A stretch of DNA of 5,565 nucleotides from Desulfobacteraceae bacterium (GTDB lineage: Bacteria > Desulfobacterota > DSM-4660 > Desulfatiglandales > B25-G16). This document shows, piece by piece, positions 1 through 5,339 of this stretch. Positions within the stretch are counted from its first letter, which is position 1; every line of letters begins with the position of its first letter. Below the pieces are notes generated by a model. The model saw only the letters and a program-made list of their open reading frames with translations, had not been told where the DNA came from and did not search any database. Location: positions 1 to 5,565 of the forward strand of contig JAUWZC010000153.1 in NCBI GenBank assembly GCA_030615565.1. Reading direction: 5' to 3'. The position numbers were made by a program, and so were the translations under genes.

Positions 1-141
1 AAAACAGGTATAGCAGAGATAAATCCTGTACTTTGCAAGGGTTGTGGTCTCTGTGTTGCTTCCTGCAGATCAGGTGCTATACACCTCAATGGGTTTGATG
101 AGGGTCAGATTATGGCTATGATTGGTCAGGTAAGTGACTAA
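1..141 (+). CDS. hdrA: HdrA-like heterodisulfide reductase subunit A, C-terminal end (5' part outside window)
   Basis: Frame 1 is open from the window edge to TAA at 139-141 and gives the last 46 residues of a protein. They contain one [4Fe-4S] ferredoxin motif: cysteines at local residues 12, 15, 18 and 22 (CKGCGLC...SCR), followed by the short tail with NGFDEGQI that is typical of HdrA. HdrA is the cytoplasmic FAD-containing core of Hdr complexes, where flavin-based electron bifurcation takes place and low-potential electrons leave through ferredoxin-like clusters. The assignment rests on this tail and on the next gene, an MvhD subunit, which docks on HdrA in known Hdr-Mvh complexes. The flavin domain and any other clusters lie outside the window, so completeness, a possible selenocysteine further upstream, and the presence of hdrB/hdrC cannot be judged. 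Confidence 0.82.
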   Translation, partial: KTGIAEINPVLCKGCGLCVASCRSGAIHLNGFDEGQIMAMIGQVSD

Positions 142-148
142 TAAGGAA

Positions 149-228
149 TGAAGTATTGGAGTGAGGGAGGAATGGAGGAATGAAAAAATGCCAATCCACT
201 ACTCCAGTACTCCAATACTCCACTTTTA
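149..228. repeat. Intergenic imperfect inverted repeat of TGGAGTATT type between hdrA and mvhD
   Basis: AGTATTGGAGT at 152-162 is perfectly inverted as ACTCCAATACT at 209-219. The right side is itself built of near-tandem ACTCC units (ACTCCAGT, ACTCCAAT, ACTCCACT at 201-224), and the left side carries degenerate GGAGG/TGGAG units. It fills most of the 103-base spacer and stops just before the ribosome binding site of the next gene. Short tandem elements of this kind recur between genes in some anaerobe genomes (general recollection, not checked). In RNA it would form a hairpin between two operon cistrons. Confidence 0.6.
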
Positions 229-244
229 AAGTAAGGGGAATAAC

Positions 245-676
245 ATGAATGATTGGGAACCAAAGATTACAGCCTTTCTTTGTGCGTGGTGTAGCTATGC
301 TGCTGCTGATTTAGCTGGCATAAATAGGCTCCAGTATCCCCCAAACATAAGAACTATCAGGGTACCATGCTCTGCAAGGGTCAGCCCCAAATTTATTTTA
401 TCGGCCTTTATGCATGGCTCTGATGGGATATGGGTTTCGGGGTGACACCCGGGAGAATGTCATTACCTGGAAGGTAATTATTATGCCAGAAGGAAATTTG
501 CACTTTTAAATAATTTTTTAGATTATATAGGCATAGAGCCTGAGAGGTTACAATTTTCATGGATATCATCCTCAGAGGCACCAAAGTTTGCAGAGGTAGC
601 TACTGAGGTAATTGAAGAGGTAAGGAAAATCGGTCCAATTAAGAAGCTTGTTAAAGGAAGGGCTGAGGTAGTCTAA
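245..676 (+). CDS. mvhD: MvhD/FlxD-family electron-transfer subunit, predicted selenoprotein (TGA at codon 67 read as Sec)
   Basis: This small [2Fe-2S] subunit passes electrons from a hydrogenase or, here, an NAD(P)H-oxidising Flx module to HdrA. From ATG 245 (AAGGGGA at 233-239, 5 bases upstream) the protein begins with the family signature FLCAWCSYAAADLAG (Cys13, Cys16), then RLQYPPNIR and VPCSARV (Cys42). At codon 67 (443-445) the codon is TGA, where relatives have the Cys of G-C-H-P-G. The same frame continues with HPGECHYLEGNYYARRK (Cys72), LLNNFLDYIGIEPERLQ and SSEAPKFAE, and ends at TAA 674-676. Total length is 143 residues, normal for the family. Uninterrupted family sequence on both sides argues for selenocysteine insertion rather than a nonsense mutation. 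Sec at this subunit is known for VhuD of methanococci and reported for some bacterial homologues (recalled). The stop overlaps the next ATG by one base, suggesting translational coupling. A naive gene caller would truncate it at 66 residues or start late. Confidence 0.9.
443..445 (+). other. In-frame TGA, predicted selenocysteine codon (Sec67 of MvhD)
   Basis: TGA sits between ...GIWVSG and HPGECHY, at the position of the conserved cysteine in the MvhD motif GCHPGxCHY. There is no other stop or frame change in the 143-codon frame. Cys-to-Sec exchange at a metal-ligand or redox cysteine is the usual selenoprotein pattern. The Sec machinery (selA, selB, selC, selD) is not in the window. Confidence 0.87.
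446..484 (+). promoter_or_regulatory. Candidate bacterial SECIS hairpin for mvhD
   Basis: Directly 3' of the TGA, ATTACC (462-467) and GGTAAT (473-478) form a perfect 6-bp stem with the 5-nt loop TGGAA (468-472). The loop starts 22 nt after the TGA and has G as its second base. Both fit the known bacterial SECIS rules: an apical loop about 16-37 nt from UGA with G among the first two loop bases. The lower stem (459-460 with 480-481, further pairs to about 484) is imperfect. The stem is also coding sequence (HYLEGNY). Confidence 0.72.
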
Positions 677-1626
677 TGATAAGATATGGTGATACAATAA
701 GAGAGATAGCGAAAAAGATCTTGGAGGAAAAAACTGTAGATTTGATTATTGGTTTTAAAAAAGGGACACTCCCTATAACGACAGAGCCGGTCTTGATAAA
801 GGATACCCAAAATTCGGACCAATTATACTGGGATAGTTTCTGCAACATGAACCTTGCCAATTATCTCCCCAAAAGAGGAGAGAAAATAGGGATAATAGCC
901 AAAGGTTGCGATTCAAGGAACATCGCAGTACACATCGTAGAAAATCAGATCAAAAGGGAACAGCTTTATATAATTGGGGTTCCCTGCAAGGGGATGATTG
1001 ATAGAAGAAAGATAGTTTCTTTTTTGGGCGGCAAAGAAGTAAGAGAGGTCACTGAATCGGATGAGGATATTACGATCAAGGGAGAGGGATTTGAGCATAC
1101 ACTGAAAAAGAACGATTATTTGCAAAATAATTGCAGCACATGTATGCACAGGAACCCAGTAATCTATGACGCTATAGTAGGGGATTTGGTAGAAGAAAGA
1201 AAGGACCCTGACCCTTATGATGATGTAAAAGAGATAGAGGGAATAGGATTAGAGGAAAGGTGGGAATCCTTTTCAGATCTTATCAAGGACTGCATTCGCT
1301 GTTATGCCTGCCGAAATGCCTGTCCACTTTGTTACTGCCCTACCTGTTTTGTAGATGAATCAGGCCCGCAGTGGGTAGGAAAAAGCATTGATCCTACTGA
1401 CACCATGACCTTTCATATACTGAGAGCATATCACTGTACAGGTCGCTGCACGGACTGTGGTGCATGCCAACAGGCCTGTCCGATGGATATAAATGTCAAG
1501 ACCTTTACTAGAAAATTGAACAAGGATGTTCTTGATCTATATGGCTGTGAGGCTGGATTAAGTATAGAAGAGAGGCCACCTCTTGATACCTATAAACCTG
1601 ACGATTATGATAAATTTATCAGATAA
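676..1626 (+). CDS. flxC: FdhB/FrhB-like iron-sulfur protein with two [4Fe-4S] motifs, Flx/Hdr complex subunit
   Basis: A 316-residue cytoplasmic protein likely to relay electrons between the NAD(P)H-oxidising subunit and MvhD/HdrA. The N-terminal half resembles the beta subunits of F420 hydrogenase and formate dehydrogenase: KGCDSR (Cys78), IIGVPCKGM (Cys104) and NNCSTCMHRNP (Cys153, Cys156). The C-terminal part holds two cluster motifs: CIRCYACRNACP (Cys206, 209, 212, 216), followed by further cysteines at 219, 221 and 224, and CTDCGACQQACP (Cys258, 261, 264, 268), with Cys254 just before. No membrane segments are seen. ATG 676 overlaps the TAA of mvhD by one base, and GAGG-like bases precede it inside mvhD. 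Position between mvhD and the AsrA-like gene matches flox/flx-hdr clusters. The letter C follows gene order from hdrA outward and is less certain than the family. Flavin binding, as in FrhB, is possible but cannot be read from motifs here. Confidence 0.78.
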   Translation: MIRYGDTIREIAKKILEEKTVDLIIGFKKGTLPITTEPVLIKDTQNSDQLYWDSFCNMNLANYLPKRGEKIGIIAKGCDSRNIAVHIVENQIKREQLYIIGVPCKGMIDRRKIVSFLGGKEVREVTESDEDITIKGEGFEHTLKKNDYLQNNCSTCMHRNPVIYDAIVGDLVEERKDPDPYDDVKEIEGIGLEERWESFSDLIKDCIRCYACRNACPLCYCPTCFVDESGPQWVGKSIDPTDTMTFHILRAYHCTGRCTDCGACQQACPMDINVKTFTRKLNKDVLDLYGCEAGLSIEERPPLDTYKPDDYDKFIR

Positions 1627-1634
1627 GGTGATCA

Positions 1635-2672
1635 ATGAGTGATAAAATAATTAAAAAAGAAGAATTGACCAATATCTTAAAGGCCTTGAAAGAGACTTAT
1701 GAGGTAATTGCGCCTGTTAAGGAAAATGGTTTCTATAGCTTTAAGCCCTTTAAAGATGGGGGAAATATAGATTTAAATTTCACAAACACACGCCTTTCAC
1801 CAAAATCATTACTCTTTCCTCAATCAGAGAGGATATTTGAATTTAATCTCGATGAGAAAAGCAAAGATGGCTATATCGTAAAAGAGCATCCAAAAGATTA
1901 TCCACCTAGTGTAATAGTAGGTATTAGGCCATGTGATGCCAAGGCCTTTAAATTAGTAAATATAAACTTTGACAATCCAGAATTTAAAGATCCATGGTGG
2001 GTCAAACGCATGGAGGCAATGACATTCATAGGACTTGGATGTAATGAACCTTCCAGTACCTGCTTTTGTACATCTGTTGGTTGTGGACCTTTCAATGAAG
2101 AGAGCCTGGATGTTATGCTTTTTGATCTTGAAGAATATTTTTTAGTAAGGGCCCTTACAGAAAAGGGTGAAAAACTCTTAAAGCAGGGTAGAGTGGATAA
2201 GGATGTAGACGAGGGGTTACAGAAGAAGGCAGATGAGCTAAGGATAAAAGCTGAAAAGAAGATAAGCAGTAGTGTGCCAACAGATAAGCTAAAGGAAAAG
2301 AAAATTAATGATCTTTTTAATGCCCCATTCTGGGATGATGTTGCCTTTGCCTGCATAAATTGTGGCACCTGTACCTTTTTATGTCCTACCTGCTGGTGTT
2401 TTGATATCCAGGATGAAGTCACAAAAACGGTAGGAGATAGGATTAGGAACTGGGATAGCTGCATGTTTCCACTATTTACCCTCCATGCCTCCGGGCATAA
2501 CCCAAGACCTGAAAAGGTACAGAGGGTCAGGCAGCGATTTATGCATAAATTAAACTACTATGTAGACAAATATAATACTGGAGTTGCCTGTGTTGGTTGT
2601 GGCAGATGTGTTAAATATTGTCCTGTGAATGTTGACATAAGAGAGGTCTTTTCTTTGATGAACGGATTATAA
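1635..2672 (+). CDS. flxB: Sulfhydrogenase beta / AsrA-like 4Fe-4S dicluster protein, Flx/Hdr complex subunit
   Basis: A 345-residue soluble iron-sulfur protein of the family that includes the sulfhydrogenase beta subunit (HydB) and anaerobic sulfite reductase subunit A (AsrA). These pair with an FAD/NAD(P)H subunit like the one encoded just downstream. Visible signatures are VGIRPCDAKAF (Cys100, residues 95-105), GLGCNEPSSTCFCTSVGCGP (Cys136, 143, 145, 150), a first cluster motif CINCGTCTFLCPTCWC (Cys240, 243, 246, 250, plus 253 and 255) and a second, CVGCGRCVKYCPVNVD (Cys319, 322, 325, 329). A lysine/glutamate-rich helical stretch at about 176-225 links the halves. ATG 1635 lies 8 bases after the previous stop, and AAGGTGAT at 1626-1633 overlaps that stop region as a ribosome binding site. 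Its role would be electron transfer from the FlxA-like flavoprotein inward. The alternative, a free sulfhydrogenase or sulfite reductase, is unlikely because no NiFe or sirohaem subunit is adjacent. Confidence 0.82.
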   Translation: MSDKIIKKEELTNILKALKETYEVIAPVKENGFYSFKPFKDGGNIDLNFTNTRLSPKSLLFPQSERIFEFNLDEKSKDGYIVKEHPKDYPPSVIVGIRPCDAKAFKLVNINFDNPEFKDPWWVKRMEAMTFIGLGCNEPSSTCFCTSVGCGPFNEESLDVMLFDLEEYFLVRALTEKGEKLLKQGRVDKDVDEGLQKKADELRIKAEKKISSSVPTDKLKEKKINDLFNAPFWDDVAFACINCGTCTFLCPTCWCFDIQDEVTKTVGDRIRNWDSCMFPLFTLHASGHNPRPEKVQRVRQRFMHKLNYYVDKYNTGVACVGCGRCVKYCPVNVDIREVFSLMNGL

Positions 2673-2673
2673 A

Positions 2674-2750
2674 TAGTAAGAAGTAGGCAGTATGCAGTAA
2701 GCAGTGTATAGTCCTTATTGCTTCCTGTTTACTCTCTACTACCTGCTTTA
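2674..2750. repeat. Intergenic imperfect inverted repeat of GTAGGCAGTATGCAGTAAGCAG type inside the operon
   Basis: The left arm at 2684-2704 (GTAGGCAGT, ATGCAGTAAGCAG units) and the right arm at 2725-2745 (CTGTTTACTC, TACTACCTG) are inverted copies matching at about 15 of 21 positions. The left arm is built of quasi-tandem GCAGTA units. It fills the 96-base spacer between the AsrA-like gene and the FAD subunit, leaving only a ribosome binding site before the next start. Unlike the other joints in the operon, which overlap or are 8 bases apart, this one looks inserted. No sequence family is assigned. Confidence 0.55.
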
Positions 2751-2756
2751 AACACT

Positions 2757-2764
2757 AAGGAGGT
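2757..2764 (+). promoter_or_regulatory. Strong Shine-Dalgarno AAGGAGGT that fixes the TTG start of flxA
   Basis: AAGGAGGT lies 4 bases (2765-2768) before TTG at 2769. It is the only strong site near the gene and shows that translation starts at 2769 and not at the in-frame TTG at 2718, which lies inside the repeat and has no such site. Confidence 0.8.
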
Positions 2765-2768
2765 TCAG

Positions 2769-3614
2769 TTGGCAGATAACCCATATCTCCCATACCCTGT
2801 AAAGATTCAACAGATCATTACAGAAACGGAGGATAAAAATTTAAAGACCTTCAAATTAGTTTTCCTTAATAAAGAAGATGAGGAAAGATTTACTTTCATC
2901 CCTGGGCAATTCTGTGAGATCTCTATAGCAGGGCAGGGTGAAATACCAATTGGTATAGCCTCATCTCCAACGGAGAAGGGATTCCTTATGTTCACGGTTA
3001 ATAAGACCGGAGTAGTAACCAGATTCATTCATAACATGAAAGAAGAGAATATTATTGGTATTAGAGGACCATTAGGTAATTGGTATCCCTGGGAGAAGAT
3101 GGAGGAGAAAAATGTGGTAGTAATTGGTGGAGGGTTTGCATTTACTACCTTAAGGGCAAGTATCGTCTATATGCTACATCCAGAAAATAGAAATAAATTC
3201 AAAGATATTACCGTTGTATATGGGGCACGATCTCCGGGTCTACTTCTCTACAGGGAAGAAATTGCTGAATGGGAAAAGAGAGACGACATAAACGTTCATA
3301 TCACTGTTGATGCGACCGATGATCCAAACTGGCCATATAATATCGGTTTTGTTCCTACTGTTACAGAGCAAAAGATCACAACGAGTGAGGATTCCTATGC
3401 CCTGGTCTGTGGACCTCCTATTATGATCAAATTTACACAGCCAGTACTTGAGAAGGTAGGATTCACACCTGAGCAGATAATCATGTCTTTAGAGATGAGG
3501 ATGAAATGTGGAATAGGGATTTGCGGTAGGTGTAATATTGGTGATAAATATGTTTGCAAGGATGGCCCTGTATTTTCCTTAGCCCAGCTAAATGAGTTGC
3601 CAAAGGAATATTGA
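2769..3614 (+). CDS. flxA: FAD/NAD(P)H-binding oxidoreductase subunit with C-terminal [2Fe-2S] motif (FlxA / sulfhydrogenase gamma-like)
   Basis: This is the probable entry point of electrons: NAD(P)H oxidation at FAD, then transfer to the iron-sulfur subunits. With the TTG start at 2769 it has 281 residues, normal for the ferredoxin-NADP reductase-like group that includes the sulfhydrogenase gamma subunit, AsrB and PyrK. The FAD barrel covers about residues 8-105, with FIPGQFCEIS (43-52), IPIGIASSP (59-67) in place of the classic RxYS, and GIRGPLGNWYP (97-107). The nucleotide-binding half starts with VVVIGGGFAFTTLR (116-129) and includes VCGPP near 220. The C-terminal CGIGICGRC...C motif (Cys247, 252, 255, 263) fits a [2Fe-2S] cluster as in PyrK. 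No hydrogenase gene is visible, so the neighbours point to an Flx-Hdr NADH-dependent complex. NADH versus NADPH preference cannot be read. A 17-residue longer form from TTG 2718 would be encoded by the repeat and is unlikely. Confidence 0.85.
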   Translation: MADNPYLPYPVKIQQIITETEDKNLKTFKLVFLNKEDEERFTFIPGQFCEISIAGQGEIPIGIASSPTEKGFLMFTVNKTGVVTRFIHNMKEENIIGIRGPLGNWYPWEKMEEKNVVVIGGGFAFTTLRASIVYMLHPENRNKFKDITVVYGARSPGLLLYREEIAEWEKRDDINVHITVDATDDPNWPYNIGFVPTVTEQKITTSEDSYALVCGPPIMIKFTQPVLEKVGFTPEQIIMSLEMRMKCGIGICGRCNIGDKYVCKDGPVFSLAQLNELPKEY

Positions 3615-3647
3615 TAATTAGAATTTAGCTTTGGCACCTCCTTTCTA

Positions 3648-4610
3648 TTACAGGCCCAGATTTTTAAGCTCTTCTAAGAGTACCTTCTGTTTTTTGTTTA
3701 ATTTTTTTGGGACTGCGACATTTATCTTTACATATTCATCCCCTCTGCCACCTCCATTCATCCTGGGCATGCCGTGTCCCCTTAATCTCATCTTTGAGCC
3801 ACTTTGGGTGCCGGTTGGTATCTTAAGGCTAAGCCTTTTACCGTCAATGGTTGGCACCTCAATCTTTGTCCCCAATGCAGCCTCCGAGAATTTTATTTCT
3901 CTATTAATGTAGAGATCGTCCCCTTCTCTATGGAAGATAGGGTGATCCAAGATCTTTATCTTAATATAAAGATCTCCTGAAGGCCCTCCTTCTGGACCTG
4001 GTTGGCCCTTGCCAGCAAGTCGTAATTTTTTACCATCGGCTATCCCGGCAGGTATTTTAACCTTTATCTGTTGGTTAATTCCGCCTAAATTATAAGAGAT
4101 GGTCTTTTGTTCAGTCTTGATAATATCTTGCAGGTGTAATGGTAGTTCATAGATTACATCCTGGCCTTTAAAAGCGCCAGTTCGGCCTCCAAAGTTAGTA
4201 AAAATGGAGCTATAGGGATCGGATTGTGCCCCGTAACTAGATCTTCTGCTTGCTCCAGAGAAAATAGGGTTGAATATACCTGAACCTCCACCCCTTTTCC
4301 AGCCGCCGATATTTCCAAAGCCAAATTCCTTAAATATATTGCTGAAATCAAAGTTACTGAAGATATCATCTTGGCTGTATCTTTGCTGAAAGCCCTCAGC
4401 ACCGAACATATCATACTGTTTCTTTTTCTCTGAATCGCTTAAGACCGCATAGGCCTCGCTTATCTCTTTAAACTTCTCCTCTGCTGCCTTATTGCTCTTG
4501 TTCCTGTCAGGATGGTATTTCATAGCCAGCTTCCTGTAGGCCTTTTTAATGTCCTCAGGACTGGCAGATTTATTTAATCCGAGTATTTTATAGTAATCTT
4601 TATTTGGCAT
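3648..4610 (-). CDS. DnaJ-family co-chaperone without zinc finger (CbpA/type II-like)
   Basis: A Hsp70 co-chaperone of 320 residues, predicted cytoplasmic. The J domain (about residues 5-70) starts with DYYKILGLNKSASPEDIKKA and has the HPD tripeptide at 33-35, which stimulates DnaK ATPase, then EKFKEISEAYAVLSD. A Gly/Phe/Ser-rich linker follows (about 72-145), then the two beta-sandwich client-binding domains (about 149-300), with VKIPAGIADGKKLRLAGKG at 184-202 and GDLYIKI. The four CxxCxGxG repeats of DnaJ proper are absent, so this is a CbpA-type protein, not the housekeeping DnaJ; the length matches CbpA (about 300). ATG at 4610 begins the J domain directly. The nearest purine-rich site (AGGAGAAAGG, complement of 4628-4637) is 17 bases away, so initiation signals are weak. 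The gene converges on the flx operon with a 33-base gap and follows queF after 330 bases. Confidence 0.9.
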   Translation of the reverse strand: MPNKDYYKILGLNKSASPEDIKKAYRKLAMKYHPDRNKSNKAAEEKFKEISEAYAVLSDSEKKKQYDMFGAEGFQQRYSQDDIFSNFDFSNIFKEFGFGNIGGWKRGGGSGIFNPIFSGASRRSSYGAQSDPYSSIFTNFGGRTGAFKGQDVIYELPLHLQDIIKTEQKTISYNLGGINQQIKVKIPAGIADGKKLRLAGKGQPGPEGGPSGDLYIKIKILDHPIFHREGDDLYINREIKFSEAALGTKIEVPTIDGKRLSLKIPTGTQSGSKMRLRGHGMPRMNGGGRGDEYVKINVAVPKKLNKKQKVLLEELKNLGL

Positions 4611-4658
4611 CTTATATTCTTGCTACACCTTTCTCCTGAGAAACTTACTATTTAAAAG

Positions 4659-4839
4659 AGCATGGGGATGTCTTTTTTTATCATGCCCTCACAAAGACGA
4701 GCCGGTAGGCCGCTTCAAACAGGTGCACACGGACAGAGTTCGTAGAAGACAATGACGAGTTGCTCGTGCACACGGTTTGAAGCGGCACGCTGAGGCCCCC
4801 TGTTAGATGGCATGATGTAAAAAAAGACATCTCCATGCT
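4659..4839. mobile_element. Nested palindromic element with 29/31-nt terminal inverted repeats (MITE-like)
   Basis: The left end, 4659-4687 (AGCATGGGGATGTC, seven T, then ATCATGCC), and the right end, 4809-4839 (GGCATGATGT, seven A, then GACATCTCCATGCT), are inverted copies with one mismatch and a 2-base indel. Nested inside, GCCGCTTCAAAC (4709-4720) is perfectly inverted at 4775-4786, and GTGCAC (4723-4728) recurs at 4766-4771. The unpaired stretches between outer and inner arms are 21 and 22 bases, so the design is symmetric. GTGCACACGG is also a direct repeat (4723-4732, 4766-4775), and ACGAG-TTG-CTCGT (4755-4767) is a hairpin overlapping the GTGCAC pairing. No target-site duplication was found. 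The element ends about 48 bases upstream of the dnaJ-like gene. Non-autonomous transposable element and structured RNA gene are both open. Confidence 0.7.
4681..4836 (-). other. 51-codon open frame across the palindromic element, coding status doubtful
   Basis: From ATG (complement of 4834-4836, in the right terminal repeat) the frame is open to TGA (complement of 4681-4683, in the left terminal repeat). It gives 51 residues beginning MEMSFFTSCHLTGG and ending with HLFEAAYRLVFVRA. It starts and stops inside the two terminal repeats, which is suggestive. There is no good ribosome binding site, no recognised domain, and the composition is Ser/Thr-rich, so it may be chance. Confidence 0.2.
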
Positions 4840-4861
4840 AAACATATAGTTTCTTCCATGT

Positions 4862-4890
4862 ATAACCCTGAGGCGAAGCGTCGGGGTTAT
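4862..4890. terminator. Strong 29-nt hairpin with GCGAAGC core, terminator-like
   Basis: ATAACCCTGA (4862-4871) pairs with TCGGGGTTAT (4881-4890) through 10 positions, one of them G-T. Inside, after a G-G mismatch, lies GCGAAGC (4873-4879), known as an exceptionally stable mini-hairpin. On the + strand it ends in TTAT followed by TTGCT, a modest T-run; on the - strand no T-run follows. It sits between queF and the dnaJ-like gene. It could end queF transcripts, stop + strand readthrough, or belong to a dispersed REP-like family. Confidence 0.5.
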
Positions 4891-4907
4891 TTGCTAAAGT
4901 GGAATTA

Positions 4908-4941
4908 TACTTTGAAATATAAACAGGGTTTATAGTAAAGT
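4908..4941. terminator. AT-rich hairpin just after queF, weak candidate terminator
   Basis: TATAAAC (4918-4924) and GTTTATA (4928-4934) form a perfect 7-bp stem with a 3-base loop AGG. Outer arms ACTTT (4909-4913) and AAAGT (4937-4941) can extend it with a bulge. It begins at the queF stop on the - strand. Low GC and lack of a clean T-run keep this tentative. Confidence 0.3.
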
Positions 4942-5330
4942 CAAGAAGGTGGATTCCCCCTTTTTGATGTGGTTTTGGCCATTATCCCTCCTCTTGAAGA
5001 CCAATTGATTGTCACTATCAACCAATCAGGCTCACAGGACTTATATAAGAGATCGGCAATTTCCTCAGTAATATATTCCTGCCAGTTTCTTTTGTTTCTC
5101 CACATCATTAAATAATCCCTGACTGATTTGCTTTCAAGTATTTTCTCTCTTGGTTTGTACAATATGGTGACAACACCCTGGTCATGTCTTTCCGAGACAG
5201 GGCAAAGCGATTGAAATTCTGGGTATTCCCATTCAATCAGGGGTGTATGTTCCTTTGCAGGAAAGGTAATTAGTTTAACTCCTTCAGGGGTCTCAACTTT
5301 TGCGTCCGATGAGGTTGAATAGTCGGTCAT
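4941..5330 (-). CDS. queF: QueF-family protein (7-cyano-7-deazaguanine/preQ0 reductase fold), short and divergent
   Basis: QueF reduces preQ0 to preQ1 with NADPH in queuosine tRNA modification. The protein has 129 residues, near the short end of the single-domain (type I) family. It shows EFQSLCPVSERHD, with the catalytic Cys at 43 and the proton-donor Asp at 50, seven residues later as in B. subtilis QueF (Cys55, Asp62). The ESKSVRDYL stretch (66-74) is the family's NADPH-site signature, though RD replaces the usual K-L/Y. WRNKRNWQEY (77-86) retains the substrate-binding Glu85 but has Gln84 where typical QueF has His. SSRGGI (111-116) is the conserved C-terminal strand. The usual LCPxTGQPDF is changed to LCPVSERHDQ. 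ATG 5330 is preceded by AGGAG (complement of 5340-5344) at 9 bases. No other queuosine gene is in the window. A substrate variant such as an amidinotransferase-like QueF relative cannot be excluded. Confidence 0.8.
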   Translation of the reverse strand: MTDYSTSSDAKVETPEGVKLITFPAKEHTPLIEWEYPEFQSLCPVSERHDQGVVTILYKPREKILESKSVRDYLMMWRNKRNWQEYITEEIADLLYKSCEPDWLIVTINWSSRGGIMAKTTSKRGNPPS

Positions 5331-5339
5331 TATAGATTT

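Noticed and set aside
443..445. Nonsense mutation or assembly error making mvhD a pseudogene
   Set aside because: The frame is unchanged on both sides, family residues continue to a normal C-terminus, the TGA replaces a Cys known to be exchangeable for Sec, and a SECIS-like hairpin follows.
1898..2464. 188-residue open frame on the - strand inside the AsrA-like gene
   Set aside because: It lies wholly within a well-supported gene on the other strand, is Ser/Phe-rich and has no recognisable domain.
2718..2768. Longer flxA starting at TTG 2718
   Set aside because: The extra 17 residues are encoded by the intergenic repeat and lack a ribosome binding site, while AAGGAGGT sits just before TTG 2769.
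3615..3647. Bidirectional terminator between flxA and the dnaJ-like gene
   Set aside because: Only a weak TAGAA/TTCTA dyad (3619-3623, 3643-3647) is present, with no GC-rich stem or T-run.
3631..3912. 93-residue open frame on the + strand over the 3' end of the dnaJ-like gene
   Set aside because: Antisense to the conserved C-terminal domain of the co-chaperone, with low-complexity Phe/Pro-rich translation.
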